From the NCBI GenBank assembly GCA_964588695.1, contig CAZPQK010000015.1, positions 1 to 64,000 of the forward strand: DNA of 64,000 nt, written 5' to 3'. The position numbers and the translations under genes were made by a program. Source of the DNA: CAZPQK01 sp964588695 (GTDB taxonomy: Bacteria; Krumholzibacteriota; Krumholzibacteriia; WVZY01; JAKEHA01). Positions within the stretch are counted from its first letter, which is position 1. Every line of letters starts with the position of its first letter. This document shows, one piece after another, positions 42,285 through 50,601 of the stretch. The notes under the pieces are model-generated. The model did not search any database. It was given only the letters and a program-made list of their open reading frames with translations, and was not told where the DNA came from.

Positions 42285-43511
42285 GTGTCGGTAACTTCCC
42301 CTCTCCGCAAAGCGTCCGATCGCATCCTCGACGCCGCATTCCTGTTACTGGCACTGTTTATTCCCTTTTCCATTGCTGGCGACAACAACGCCATTGGTCT
42401 GGGAGCGTTGGGCTTTTTGTTGGCTGTGTTCGCCGGCGCCAGACGCAGGCCGTTAGCACTCCGTGATCCGATTTTCGTAACCAGCCTGGCAATGGCGACT
42501 GCGGCGATACCTTCGGTAATAATCTCTCAAAACGGAGATCGGGCGTTCGACGACTGGAGTTCTTATTGGCTACTGCTGCTCTACCCATTGGTCGCCGGCA
42601 ATGTCGGCGACGGCAATCGGCGCTGGCGCTCGCTGGTCGCACTGGGCGTGGCGGCTTCGCTGGCGGCGATCGTCGCCTACGTTCAACGCGCGGGTGGTCT
42701 TTCGCTGGGCCCTATACAGATTGCCGCCGAGCATCGAGTGAGTGGCACGTTACACACCATGACGTTCGCGGGAGTAATGTACGTTGCCACCGTGGTGTCG
42801 GCGGCGCTCGCGCTTTGGGAGCAAGGCCGTCGCCGCTGGCTGTGGCTGCTTGCCTCGGCGATGCAGTTCGTGGCCGTGATGCTGACAATGACGCGCGGCG
42901 CGTGGTTGGCCCTGGCGGCGGGACTTTTTATGGTGGTCATACTGGTGCCTCGGCGGGCGGTACTGTTGACTGCCGCGCTCATGCTAGCGCTGCTCATCGC
43001 GTTCTCGTTCGTTTATGGCAATGACGAAGGCCGGACGTTGTCGATTACCGAGTTGCTTTCCAACCCTGCCGATCGCAACGTCGGCACCCGACTTGTCTTG
43101 TGGGATATCGCGATAGAAATGTTTCGCGAGCATCCCTGGCTAGGAGTGGGAATGGGGGATTTTACCGACGAAGCCGAAGGGCTACTGCGCGAACGAGAGG
43201 TTCGCACCACGGTGGACACACACAACGTGTTCCTGCACACGCTTGCCACCCGGGGAGTGGTCGGGTTTATCCCGTTGATGGCGTATTGGGTTGTGATTCT
43301 GGTGGTGCTATGGCGCGATCGATCGCGCGCAGCGCCGGATAGTCTGCAGCGTTATCTTAGCACCGGGGCAATTGCGGCAACCGTTGCCATGATGGTTGGC
43401 GCGCTCACCGAAAACAACGTCGACGACGAAGAGATCTTTATCGCGTTTTCTTTTGTGCTGGGACTCGCGCGATCGGTGTTTTACTCGACCGACGATACCT
43501 TGCCCCGTTGA
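42285..43511 (+). CDS. Second O-antigen ligase/polymerase family membrane protein
   Basis: The 408-aa product starts with GTG 2 bp after the PorV-like gene. It has about ten membrane segments and the family region VMLTMTRGAWLALAAG, then a large loop with FREHPWLGVGMGDF and TVDTHNVFLHTLATRGVVGFI. The G-V-G-x-x-x-F and H-N-x-F-L-x-x-L motifs match Wzy_C proteins. Co-location with a secreted protein and a barrel hints at attaching glycan to a surface protein, but this is inference. The last 31 bp overlap the convergent gene at 43481. Confidence 0.87.
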   Translation: MSVTSPLRKASDRILDAAFLLLALFIPFSIAGDNNAIGLGALGFLLAVFAGARRRPLALRDPIFVTSLAMATAAIPSVIISQNGDRAFDDWSSYWLLLLYPLVAGNVGDGNRRWRSLVALGVAASLAAIVAYVQRAGGLSLGPIQIAAEHRVSGTLHTMTFAGVMYVATVVSAALALWEQGRRRWLWLLASAMQFVAVMLTMTRGAWLALAAGLFMVVILVPRRAVLLTAALMLALLIAFSFVYGNDEGRTLSITELLSNPADRNVGTRLVLWDIAIEMFREHPWLGVGMGDFTDEAEGLLREREVRTTVDTHNVFLHTLATRGVVGFIPLMAYWVVILVVLWRDRSRAAPDSLQRYLSTGAIAATVAMMVGALTENNVDDEEIFIAFSFVLGLARSVFYSTDDTLPR

Positions 43512-44791
43512 CGGCGGGTTACGATCGCCCACACGGCTGCTGCCGCAAGGATCGCCATCACCGGTTCTACCGGAATGCGGCTGCGGATGGAACCAAAGAA
43601 GATTAGCGCGACTGCGGTGTGCGCGAGAATGACGCCATAAGGAAACACAAGTTCTCTCCACCGCCGTCGATACCACCCCACACCCACCAGCGCCAATGGA
43701 AACACGATAATCGCGTAGACAAACCCGACATCGATTGTGGCTGCCAGCCTTCCCAGTGCCGAATCGGTTCCAAACCACCACCCACTACGAATGCCACTGA
43801 TCCCCTGATCGCTGTGTAGTCGCCAAAACCTCTGGAACTTCCACCACGTTATGCGCGGCATGTCGCGCCAGTTGTGACGCACAAACTGCCTTCCCATTTT
43901 GTAAGTGAACGCGTCGCGGTCGCGTTCGTTCATTTGTGACAGCTCATCGTAACGGGGCAACGCGCCGAGAGGTGCAACTCCCCCGCGGTAATGCTCGATA
44001 TCAACTATTTTGGGATTGTTACCTTGAAAGAAGGTAACGCCGCCGTGCGTGGTAAGACCAACCCACCCGTCCATAACCAGAGCGTTGCGAATGCTCCACG
44101 GCAGTGTCACCGCCACCACGATTGCTACAAAAGCCGCTGCTCGCACAGTTCGGCGAAACAACGGCGCATGCGCGAACAAAGCGATCGTCAGACCCAGCCA
44201 TAACGTCAGCGGCAAACCGGTGGGACGCACCAGCGTGGCAAGCCCCATGAGCACCGCCGATATCACCAACGGCTTCCACGCAAACGGCTCGTCGACTTCG
44301 CTACGTCCCGGCCAGGGAAACCACAAGAAGGCCGACAGGAATAGTATGATGTAGAGGTTTTCGGTTAGAAGGTATCCGGAGATGAAAACCAGAAACGGGT
44401 TTACTGCGGTCAGCGCCGCGCCGAGCAAACCGACGCGCTCGCCAAAGTAACGACGCCCAGCTAGAAACGTCATGAACACAGCCACCGTGCCCAGTAGAAC
44501 TTGCAGGACCCGGGCTGCGGGAATCGACGACCCAGTCAATTTGAACACTGCCGCCAGCACCAGCGGCCAGCCCGGCGGCCGGCGCGCCGTCACCTGGCCG
44601 TTGGAAAGCAAGTACCCCTCTCCGTCCGCGAGGTTTTGCGCCAAACCCGTGTAGTCCAATTCGTCGCCACGAATTGGAGCGTCGAGGCCAACTACGCCCG
44701 CGCTGAAACCCATTCGGGCGACAAAACCAAGAACAATTACGACTCCCAAGAGAATCTGAATTCGCGTGAGTTTCTTCCTAGCCGACGTCAT
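43481..44791 (-). CDS. GT39-like membrane glycosyltransferase
   Basis: The product has about ten membrane segments, with the GT-C first-loop motif APIRGDELDYTGLAQNLADGEGY (D-E catalytic pair) and GWPLVLAAVFKL. It belongs with the ArnT/PMT-type glycosyltransferases. The start is placed at the ATG at 44791 (436 aa), because a TATAAT promoter box ends at the earlier ATG at 44803. It has no Shine-Dalgarno site there, so translation may be leaderless. The 3' end overlaps the convergent ligase gene by 31 bp. Confidence 0.85.
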   Translation of the reverse strand: MTSARKKLTRIQILLGVVIVLGFVARMGFSAGVVGLDAPIRGDELDYTGLAQNLADGEGYLLSNGQVTARRPPGWPLVLAAVFKLTGSSIPAARVLQVLLGTVAVFMTFLAGRRYFGERVGLLGAALTAVNPFLVFISGYLLTENLYIILFLSAFLWFPWPGRSEVDEPFAWKPLVISAVLMGLATLVRPTGLPLTLWLGLTIALFAHAPLFRRTVRAAAFVAIVVAVTLPWSIRNALVMDGWVGLTTHGGVTFFQGNNPKIVDIEHYRGGVAPLGALPRYDELSQMNERDRDAFTYKMGRQFVRHNWRDMPRITWWKFQRFWRLHSDQGISGIRSGWWFGTDSALGRLAATIDVGFVYAIIVFPLALVGVGWYRRRWRELVFPYGVILAHTAVALIFFGSIRSRIPVEPVMAILAAAAVWAIVTRRQRGKVSSVE

Positions 44792-44801
44792 AAGTAACGT
44801 C

Positions 44802-44831
44802 ATTATAACCGCTTAAGGCTCAACAACCCAA
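44802..44831 (-). promoter_or_regulatory. Sigma-70 promoter overlapping the first ATG of the GT39-like gene
   Basis: On the minus strand TTGGGT (44826-44831) and a perfect TATAAT (44802-44807) are 18 bp apart. The transcript would begin at about 44795, only a few bases before the ATG at 44791. Confidence 0.55.
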
Positions 44832-44873
44832 CCCCCAAGTTGCCCTTCCGCTACCGATTTGCTTAAACTTCCG

Positions 44874-44902
44874 TTGCATTGCGCCCCCTTGCGGTGTAAA
44901 AG
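44874..44902 (+). promoter_or_regulatory. Candidate promoter of the OmpA lipoprotein gene
   Basis: TTGCAT (44874-44879) and TAAAAG (44897-44902) are 17 bp apart, about 50 bp before the start codon. Confidence 0.4.
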
Positions 44903-44955
44903 AAACAACAGCCTACGGGTAATGCCGGATGGGACTGATATCTAAGGAGAAAACA

Positions 44956-45633
44956 ATGCACAAATCTCAAATGACTCGCGTGTTGGTCGCGCTTCTGGTT
45001 GTGGCAGTCGGGTCGCTGTCGTTGCACGGATGCAGCAGCAAGACCAAGACCGGTGCCGGTATCGGCGCTGCGGCTGGTGCAGCCGTGGGCGCGATCATTG
45101 GTAACCAGTCGGACAACAAAGGCAAGGGCGCGGCGATCGGCGCCGCGACTGGCGCCGTTGTTGGCGGCTTCATCGGTCGTTACATGGACGAACAAGCCGA
45201 GGAACTCGCCGAAATCGAAGGCGCCGAGGCCGAACGTGTCGGTGACGGTATCCGCGTGACCTGGGACAGCGCGATCCTGTTCGATTTCGATCAGTCGGCG
45301 CTTCGCACCATGTCGAAGGACAACATTGAAAAGATGGGTGACGTGTTCACCAAGTATCCCGATACCGAAATTGTTGTAGCAGGACACACCGACAGCCAGG
45401 GTAGCGAAACCTACAACCAGTCGCTTTCGGAGAACCGCGCCAAGTCGGTGGCGGAGTATCTGGTGACCAAAGGTGTGACGGGCTCGCGGATTACGACCAT
45501 GGGTTACGGTGAATCGCAACCGGTCGCAAACAACGATTCGGCCGACGGTCGTCAGCAAAACCGCCGGGTGGAAATTATTATTCGCCCGAATGCGGAGTTG
45601 CGTGCACGTGCCGCGGAAGAAGACGGCAAGTAA
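44956..45633 (+). CDS. OmpA-family lipoprotein with glycine-zipper segment
   Basis: The 225-aa product has a lipobox LHGC with Cys26, a glycine-zipper region (about 33-75, GAGIGAAAGAAVGAIIG and AIGAATGAVVGGFIG) and a C-terminal OmpA peptidoglycan-binding domain (about 100-210) with ILFDFDQSAL, VAGHTDSQGS, NQSLSENRAKSVAEYL and GYGESQPVANN...NRRVEI. It probably ties the outer membrane to peptidoglycan. AAGGAG lies six bases before the ATG at 44956. It is monocistronic, closed by a strong terminator. Confidence 0.95.
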   Translation: MHKSQMTRVLVALLVVAVGSLSLHGCSSKTKTGAGIGAAAGAAVGAIIGNQSDNKGKGAAIGAATGAVVGGFIGRYMDEQAEELAEIEGAEAERVGDGIRVTWDSAILFDFDQSALRTMSKDNIEKMGDVFTKYPDTEIVVAGHTDSQGSETYNQSLSENRAKSVAEYLVTKGVTGSRITTMGYGESQPVANNDSADGRQQNRRVEIIIRPNAELRARAAEEDGK

Positions 45634-45653
45634 AAAGCCACCCGTGGACTAAG

Positions 45654-45690
45654 AAAAACGGCGGGGCCAGGTGGTCCCGCCGTTTTTTTT
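45654..45690. terminator. Strong bidirectional terminator
   Basis: AAAAACGGCGGGGCCA pairs with TGGTCCCGCCGTTTTT with one G-T wobble and a 2-base loop, followed by T's on the plus strand (45683-45690). It serves the OmpA gene and, on the minus strand, the hybrid kinase gene ending at 45697. Confidence 0.9.
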
Positions 45691-45696
45691 GATGAG

Positions 45697-47184
45697 CTAC
45701 TTTCCGCGGGTAAGCGCGACGGTAACCGCTTCCGCAAGTTGGCGAATGCGGAACGGTTTCTTGACGACGATGTCGTCACTGCGCAGATGAACCTGAGGAA
45801 CGTCAACGTAACCAGTGCAAAAAACGACCGGCATGTCTGGATTAGTTTCCCGTATTCGGGCCACCAGATCCGGACCCATTAACTTTCCGGAAAGAACCAC
45901 GTCACTTACGATCAATGAAATCTCTTCCTTCTGGAAGACATCCCAGCCCTCTTCTCCACTCGCAACGGCCACGCTTTCCAGCCCCATCCGCTCCAGGTCC
46001 CAGGCGATTACCCTGCGAACCTGATCGTTGTCTTCTACCACCAATACCCGGCCATGCGGCGGTTCCGGCGTTTCGCGCAGGAACGGATCGGTCGCCGGCA
46101 TCTTGTCGGTCAGCGGAAGGAACAGCGATACCGTCGTACCGCGGCCGGCGGTACTTTCGATGCGCACATCACCTCCGGCGCCTTTCACAAACCGGTGAAC
46201 CTCAAACAGGCCCAGGCCGGTGCCATAGCCATCGGACTTGGTGGTAAAAAAGGCCTGAGTCGCGTTACGAAGCTGATGCGGTTCCATACCAATACCGGTA
46301 TCGGTTACCGCAATGCGAATCGCTTTCTGGCCTTCCAGTTCGGCTGGTTCCAGGATCATTTGCAGCCGCCCACCCTTGGGCATCGCGTCGCGACTGTTTA
46401 ACGCCAGATTAAGAATCGCCGCTCCCAAGCGCGCCCGGTCGACTTCGACGCGAAACCCTTCCGCTTCGTTGATAGTCTCCACGACAACGTTGTCGGGAAG
46501 CACTCGCGGAATGAAACGACAGATCTGGCGCATAGCCTCCGCGACGTCGATGGATTCGACCACTTCGGGTTGATCGCGGACGAGACCCAAGATGGTTCTG
46601 GTGAGTTCTGCGCCCGCCCACGCCGCTTCGATCGCGGTTTCTATGTGCTCAAGAATCGGACTCGACGGCATCTCCGCAATCGCTGATTCCAGGTTTGCGG
46701 TGACGACCTGCAGGAGGTTGTTAAAGTCGTGGGCAAGTCCGCCGGTGACGCGACCAACCAGCGATAGGTTTTCGGCGTAACGTGCGCGAACTTCGTTTTG
46801 GCGAATGGTGGTTACGTCGGAAAACGTCACAATAACGCCGTGTCGTAGGAAAATGCGGCGAAGCTCAACCACCCGCCCGTCGGCGTTGGTGAGGTCTTCG
46901 ACCAGAGGCACAGAACGAGTCTCTGCCATATCCAGGCGCTCGCGTACCGCCTCGTCGGGGTGCTGTTCGTGGAAAAAGCCGCGATCGGTGAGGTCGCGGA
47001 GCATCTGCTTTAGAGGGATACCTTCCCTGATGGTTCCGCGAGTAAACAAGCCAAGCTCTAACAACTCCTGGTTCCAGGCAACAAGGCGAAGGTTTGCGTC
47101 CCACATGCCCGCAGCCTGATTGAAAGCATGTAGTACTTCTGTCGCAAAATCAGGAAAGCCTGCGTGTTCGCAGTCGTCCGTCAT
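45697..47184 (-). CDS. Hybrid histidine kinase with PAS-like and receiver domains
   Basis: The 495-aa product has no membrane segment. Residues about 15-130 form a PAS domain (GMWDANLRLVAWNQELLEL...VIVTFSDVT). The HisKA box is GRVTGGLAHDFNNLLQVV with His152. The HATPase_c part has NLALNSRDAMPKGGR, VTDTGIGM and GYGTGLGLFEV. A C-terminal receiver (about 375-490) has LVVEDNDQVRR, the phospho-acceptor in LIVSDVVLSG and KKPFR. It is thus a cytoplasmic hybrid kinase that would pass phosphate to an unknown partner. The ATG at 47184 is chosen for its GGGGAGA upstream. No response-regulator gene is adjacent. Confidence 0.93.
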   Translation of the reverse strand: MTDDCEHAGFPDFATEVLHAFNQAAGMWDANLRLVAWNQELLELGLFTRGTIREGIPLKQMLRDLTDRGFFHEQHPDEAVRERLDMAETRSVPLVEDLTNADGRVVELRRIFLRHGVIVTFSDVTTIRQNEVRARYAENLSLVGRVTGGLAHDFNNLLQVVTANLESAIAEMPSSPILEHIETAIEAAWAGAELTRTILGLVRDQPEVVESIDVAEAMRQICRFIPRVLPDNVVVETINEAEGFRVEVDRARLGAAILNLALNSRDAMPKGGRLQMILEPAELEGQKAIRIAVTDTGIGMEPHQLRNATQAFFTTKSDGYGTGLGLFEVHRFVKGAGGDVRIESTAGRGTTVSLFLPLTDKMPATDPFLRETPEPPHGRVLVVEDNDQVRRVIAWDLERMGLESVAVASGEEGWDVFQKEEISLIVSDVVLSGKLMGPDLVARIRETNPDMPVVFCTGYVDVPQVHLRSDDIVVKKPFRIRQLAEAVTVALTRGK

Positions 47185-47234
47185 GATAAGTCTCCCCGGG
47201 CACCCCGTGATGCCCAAAGCGAGGCCCGACCATG

Positions 47235-48788
47235 CTATCGCCGGATTTCAGACATGGTCTTGGCTTGGGTGAACAATAGCAAATAGTCCCGGCCACCGGC
47301 CTTGCTATCGGTCCCCGACATATTAAAGCCACCAAAGGGGTGAACTCCAACCAGAGCACCCGTGCATTTTCGATTGAAGTATAAATTCCCTACGTGAAAC
47401 TGATCGCGCGCCTGATCCCAGCGATCGCGATTGTTAGAGAACACCGCGCCGGTCAGTCCATACTCGGTCCCGTTGGCGATCTCCAACGCGTGTTCAAAAC
47501 TCTTGGCTTTGATTAAGGCGACAACCGGCCCGAATATTTCCTCTTGTGAGATTCGAGCATCGGGAGCCACGTCGTCAAAGACGGTGGGTTGAATAAAGTA
47601 CCCGTCGCCGTCACCCCGAGCACCACCCGTCAGCAAGTTACCTTCATTTTTCCCTGTGTCAATGTAGCTGAGGATTTTCTCCACAGCTTTTGTGTTAACC
47701 ACCGGCCCCATGTACATATCTGGACCGTCGGCCGGGTTCCCCTGCTTGATGGCTTTGACCTTCGGCATCATTTTCTCAACAAATTCGTCGTAGACGTCTT
47801 CGTGGATAATGGCGCGCGAGCAGGCAGAACATTTTTGACCGTTAAAACCAAACGCCGACGCGACCACGTTGGTTACCGCCCAATCCAGATCAACGTCGCT
47901 ATCGACAACGATCGCGTCCTTCCCGCCCATCTCTAGAATGGCGCGTTTGATCCACTTCTGCCCGGGCTGCGTTTTTGCCGCCTCAGCGTTGATACGCAAC
48001 CCGACCGCCTTCGATCCGGTGAACGCCACAACTCTGGTTTGCGGATGCGTTACCAGGAACTCACCCACTTCGATAGCGTCGCCGGGTACATAGTTGACCA
48101 CGCCGGCCGGAAGCCCAACCTCTTCGAGGACCTCCATGAACTTTGCGGCGATGACCGGCGCATCGGGGGACGGCTTTAGGCAGACCGTGTTACCGGCCAC
48201 TACGGCGGCCGTTGTCATACCAGCCATAATGGCCAACGGAAAGTTCCAGGGCGGAATGACGGCGGTAACCCCGAGCGGGATATAGACCATCTGGTTGTCT
48301 TCGCCCGGCAATGGCGTCACCGGCTGCGTCTCGGCCAAACGAAGCATCTCGCGCCCGTAAAACTCAAGAAAGTCGACGCACTCGGCGGTATCAGCATCTG
48401 CCTCGGCCCAGCTCTTCCCCACCTCAAGCACCATCCAAGCCGAGAACTCGTGTTTTCGATCGCGCACAATCTTTGCAGCTTTAAACAGGTACTCGGCACG
48501 CTCGGCCGCGTCAACGTACTGCCAGGTCGCGAAAGCTTTCGTCGCCGCTTGAATCGCCTGCTCGGCGTGGGCTTGCGACGCTTCGGCCACAGTCCCGATG
48601 ATTTCACTGGGGTTGGAAGGATTCACCGAAGTAAAAGTTTCTCCGGAGGTTACCTTCTCACCACCGATATATAGCGGATAGTCGCGACCAAGCTGCGACT
48701 TAACCAGGTCCAGAGCTTTCTTAAAATCACCGGCGTTCGACGCGTCGGTAAAGTCGGTAAACGGTTCGTTGACGAACGTGCTAGGCAT
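47235..48788 (-). CDS. pruA: 1-pyrroline-5-carboxylate dehydrogenase (RocA/PruA type)
   Basis: This enzyme oxidises glutamate semialdehyde to glutamate in proline and arginine breakdown. The 517-aa product, a standard length, has IPPWNFPLAIMAGM, GNTVCLKPSPDAPV, FTGSKAVGLRI, the catalytic Glu in LEMGGKDAIVV and the Cys in GFNGQKCSACSR, and ends FGGFNMSGTDSKAGG. The ATG at 48788 has AGGAG upstream; earlier in-frame ATGs lack support. No proline dehydrogenase gene is in the window. A 12-bp palindrome lies upstream at 48869-48880. Confidence 0.95.
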   Translation of the reverse strand: MPSTFVNEPFTDFTDASNAGDFKKALDLVKSQLGRDYPLYIGGEKVTSGETFTSVNPSNPSEIIGTVAEASQAHAEQAIQAATKAFATWQYVDAAERAEYLFKAAKIVRDRKHEFSAWMVLEVGKSWAEADADTAECVDFLEFYGREMLRLAETQPVTPLPGEDNQMVYIPLGVTAVIPPWNFPLAIMAGMTTAAVVAGNTVCLKPSPDAPVIAAKFMEVLEEVGLPAGVVNYVPGDAIEVGEFLVTHPQTRVVAFTGSKAVGLRINAEAAKTQPGQKWIKRAILEMGGKDAIVVDSDVDLDWAVTNVVASAFGFNGQKCSACSRAIIHEDVYDEFVEKMMPKVKAIKQGNPADGPDMYMGPVVNTKAVEKILSYIDTGKNEGNLLTGGARGDGDGYFIQPTVFDDVAPDARISQEEIFGPVVALIKAKSFEHALEIANGTEYGLTGAVFSNNRDRWDQARDQFHVGNLYFNRKCTGALVGVHPFGGFNMSGTDSKAGGRDYLLLFTQAKTMSEIRR

Positions 48789-48868
48789 AGCAGTCTCCTG
48801 CGGGGCGTAAATCCATGGATGGCGGTAGATATAAAGTATATGCGTGGCGCCTCCCCGTGGCGCTTGAC

Positions 48869-48880
48869 TAATGTACATTA
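48869..48880. promoter_or_regulatory. Palindrome TAATGTACATTA between pruA and the thioesterase gene
   Basis: A perfect 12-bp palindrome, 81 bp before pruA and 86 bp before the divergent thioesterase gene. A TTGACT box on the plus strand (48864-48869) abuts it. A suitable operator position for either gene. Confidence 0.4.
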
Positions 48881-48965
48881 ACATAAGGACTTAGTAAACG
48901 GATTTCACCATAAATGGCCCTCCTATCCGTTGCCCCCAAAGGGCATCAGCGGTTATCGTGACCGC

Positions 48966-49367
48966 ATGAGGGTACACACGGAGAACATACGAGTTCGCTA
49001 CGTCGAAACCGACCAGATGGGGGTCGCCCACCACGCCAGCTTTCTGCCTTGGTTTGAGTTGGGCCGTACCGGGCTGCTCCGCGCCACCGGAAACACCTAC
49101 CGCGAACTTGAAGAACGTGGGTTTCAGTTACCAGTAATCGAATACAACTGTCGGCTTGTGAGAGGCGCGCACTACGACGACGAGCTGCTGGTGGCGACTC
49201 GCGTGTCCGCGCTGGGGAGTCGTAAAGTAGATTTTACATATCAGGTAACCTGCGACGGCGCACTGTTGGCAACGGGTTACACCCGGCATGTGTGCGTGTC
49301 ACCGTCACATGACATCCGACGGTTCCCGCCCGAAGTCCTCGACGCATTGGCCCTTTATCGCGACTAG
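48966..49367 (+). CDS. YbgC/4-hydroxybenzoyl-CoA thioesterase family protein
   Basis: The 133-aa hot-dog protein has the signature RVRYVETDQMGVAHHASFLPWFELGR, where the Asp is the usual catalytic residue and the Y-x-x-x-(F)-x-E-x-x-R pattern follows. It hydrolyses an acyl-CoA thioester; substrate unknown. The ATG at 48966 is chosen; the frame extends 12 codons further up. The 3' end overlaps acyP by 4 bp, convergently. Confidence 0.92.
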   Translation: MRVHTENIRVRYVETDQMGVAHHASFLPWFELGRTGLLRATGNTYRELEERGFQLPVIEYNCRLVRGAHYDDELLVATRVSALGSRKVDFTYQVTCDGALLATGYTRHVCVSPSHDIRRFPPEVLDALALYRD

Positions 49368-49642
49368 CGAAGAACCTCAAAAATCGGCGACGGATTTTCG
49401 TCAGGTGATTCCCAGCGGTGCTCGACCGATTCGACCGAAGCGGCTTGTGGCCCCTTCCGGACGTAGGCGAGCGCCTTTTCGCAGTCGGCTCGCTCTCCGG
49501 TAAAGACGGCTTCCACTCGTCCGTCTGCCAGGTTGCGCACCCAACCGGTCAACCCGGCGCTTTCGGCAAACTGTCGTGTTGATTCGCGGAACCACACGCC
49601 CTGCACGCGGCCAGTTACCCAAACGTGAAGCTGTTTCATCAT
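49364..49642 (-). CDS. acyP: Acylphosphatase
   Basis: The 92-aa product has the family motifs GRVQGVWFRES (phosphate-binding loop with catalytic Arg) and GWVRNLADGRVEAVF (catalytic Asn). Acylphosphatases hydrolyse carboxyl-phosphate bonds such as acetyl phosphate. It overlaps the methyltransferase gene by 4 bp on the same strand. Confidence 0.96.
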   Translation of the reverse strand: MMKQLHVWVTGRVQGVWFRESTRQFAESAGLTGWVRNLADGRVEAVFTGERADCEKALAYVRKGPQAASVESVEHRWESPDENPSPIFEVLR

Positions 49643-50601
49643 CCAAGTGTAAGGTAAAACGCGGCCTGATCTCCACGTTGCTCGGCGTTCAACCGATCCG
49701 CGCGCAGTGTATACGCATTAATCGCGTCCGGAGTTAGTTGCGTCGGATCGTTTCGGTACGATTGGGGGGCCATTAGCGGGATGCCGCGACGGTACTGCTC
49801 GCTGCCCCAAAACTGAAACGCGCTGGAATCATACACCACTCTTTGGATGGTCAGTCCAACCGCTGCGGCGAGACGAGAAAAGCTTTCACGGGCTTGAATG
49901 TGTAGATGACGGGGAGAATCGAGTTGCACCCAGTCGGCCCGATACTCTTCGGCGGCAAACGAATCTGACAGAGGCATTCGAACCAACAAAACGCCGTCGG
50001 CACTAAGAAGTTGTCGCAGTTGTTGCAACGTCGCTAACGGATCGGAGACGTGTTCGAACGCGTGGTGCATCATAACTAGATCGAAGGCACCCTCGACGTC
50101 ACCAGGTTCACGACACCAGATCGTTACGCCGTCGACGGTCGCATCGCCCGAGACGAAGGGGTCTACGCCGTAGAGGTTCCGAAACCCGTACGCCGACATT
50201 TTCACTAGCAGATGGCCAGCACCGCATCCAACGTCAAGAATTCTGTGTTCTAGCCCTTTGCCGGCCGTTCGCACCCATTCCAACGACGGCGGAACGCCAT
50301 AGCGCCTTACCGCCCACGCTCCGATCGGGTTCGAACTCCCCAACAGGTGCCGAGCACGCTGCCGCTGCACCCACCGGGAAAACCCGCGAACCGGCTCCGG
50401 TTCTCCCATCGCGTAGTAACCATCGCCGTAGTATCGAGCCATGTCGTCCGGTATGGTTTCTATTTGCCAACAGCCGCACGTCGCACACAACCGATAGGTA
50501 AACTTGTCCTGTGTGCCGAACATCATTTCGCGCGTGGCCAGGGTCTCGTTGATCCGGTCCCCGCAAACGCGGCAATTGAAAGGCGTCGACGAGTCGGTCA
50601 T
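49639..50601 (-). CDS. Class I SAM-dependent methyltransferase with N-terminal cysteine cluster
   Basis: The 320-aa product has CRVCGDR and CATCGCW near the N-terminus, a likely Zn-binding pair of CxxC knuckles. The methyltransferase core follows with ILDVGCGAGHLLVKM, a D in LYGVDPF and FDLVMMHHAFEHVSDP. This is the Methyltransf_23-type plan common in sugar-modifying enzymes of surface polysaccharide loci. The ATG at 50601 shares ATGA with the upstream GT2 gene, which supports that start over 50631. Confidence 0.9.
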   Translation of the reverse strand: MTDSSTPFNCRVCGDRINETLATREMMFGTQDKFTYRLCATCGCWQIETIPDDMARYYGDGYYAMGEPEPVRGFSRWVQRQRARHLLGSSNPIGAWAVRRYGVPPSLEWVRTAGKGLEHRILDVGCGAGHLLVKMSAYGFRNLYGVDPFVSGDATVDGVTIWCREPGDVEGAFDLVMMHHAFEHVSDPLATLQQLRQLLSADGVLLVRMPLSDSFAAEEYRADWVQLDSPRHLHIQARESFSRLAAAVGLTIQRVVYDSSAFQFWGSEQYRRGIPLMAPQSYRNDPTQLTPDAINAYTLRADRLNAEQRGDQAAFYLTLG

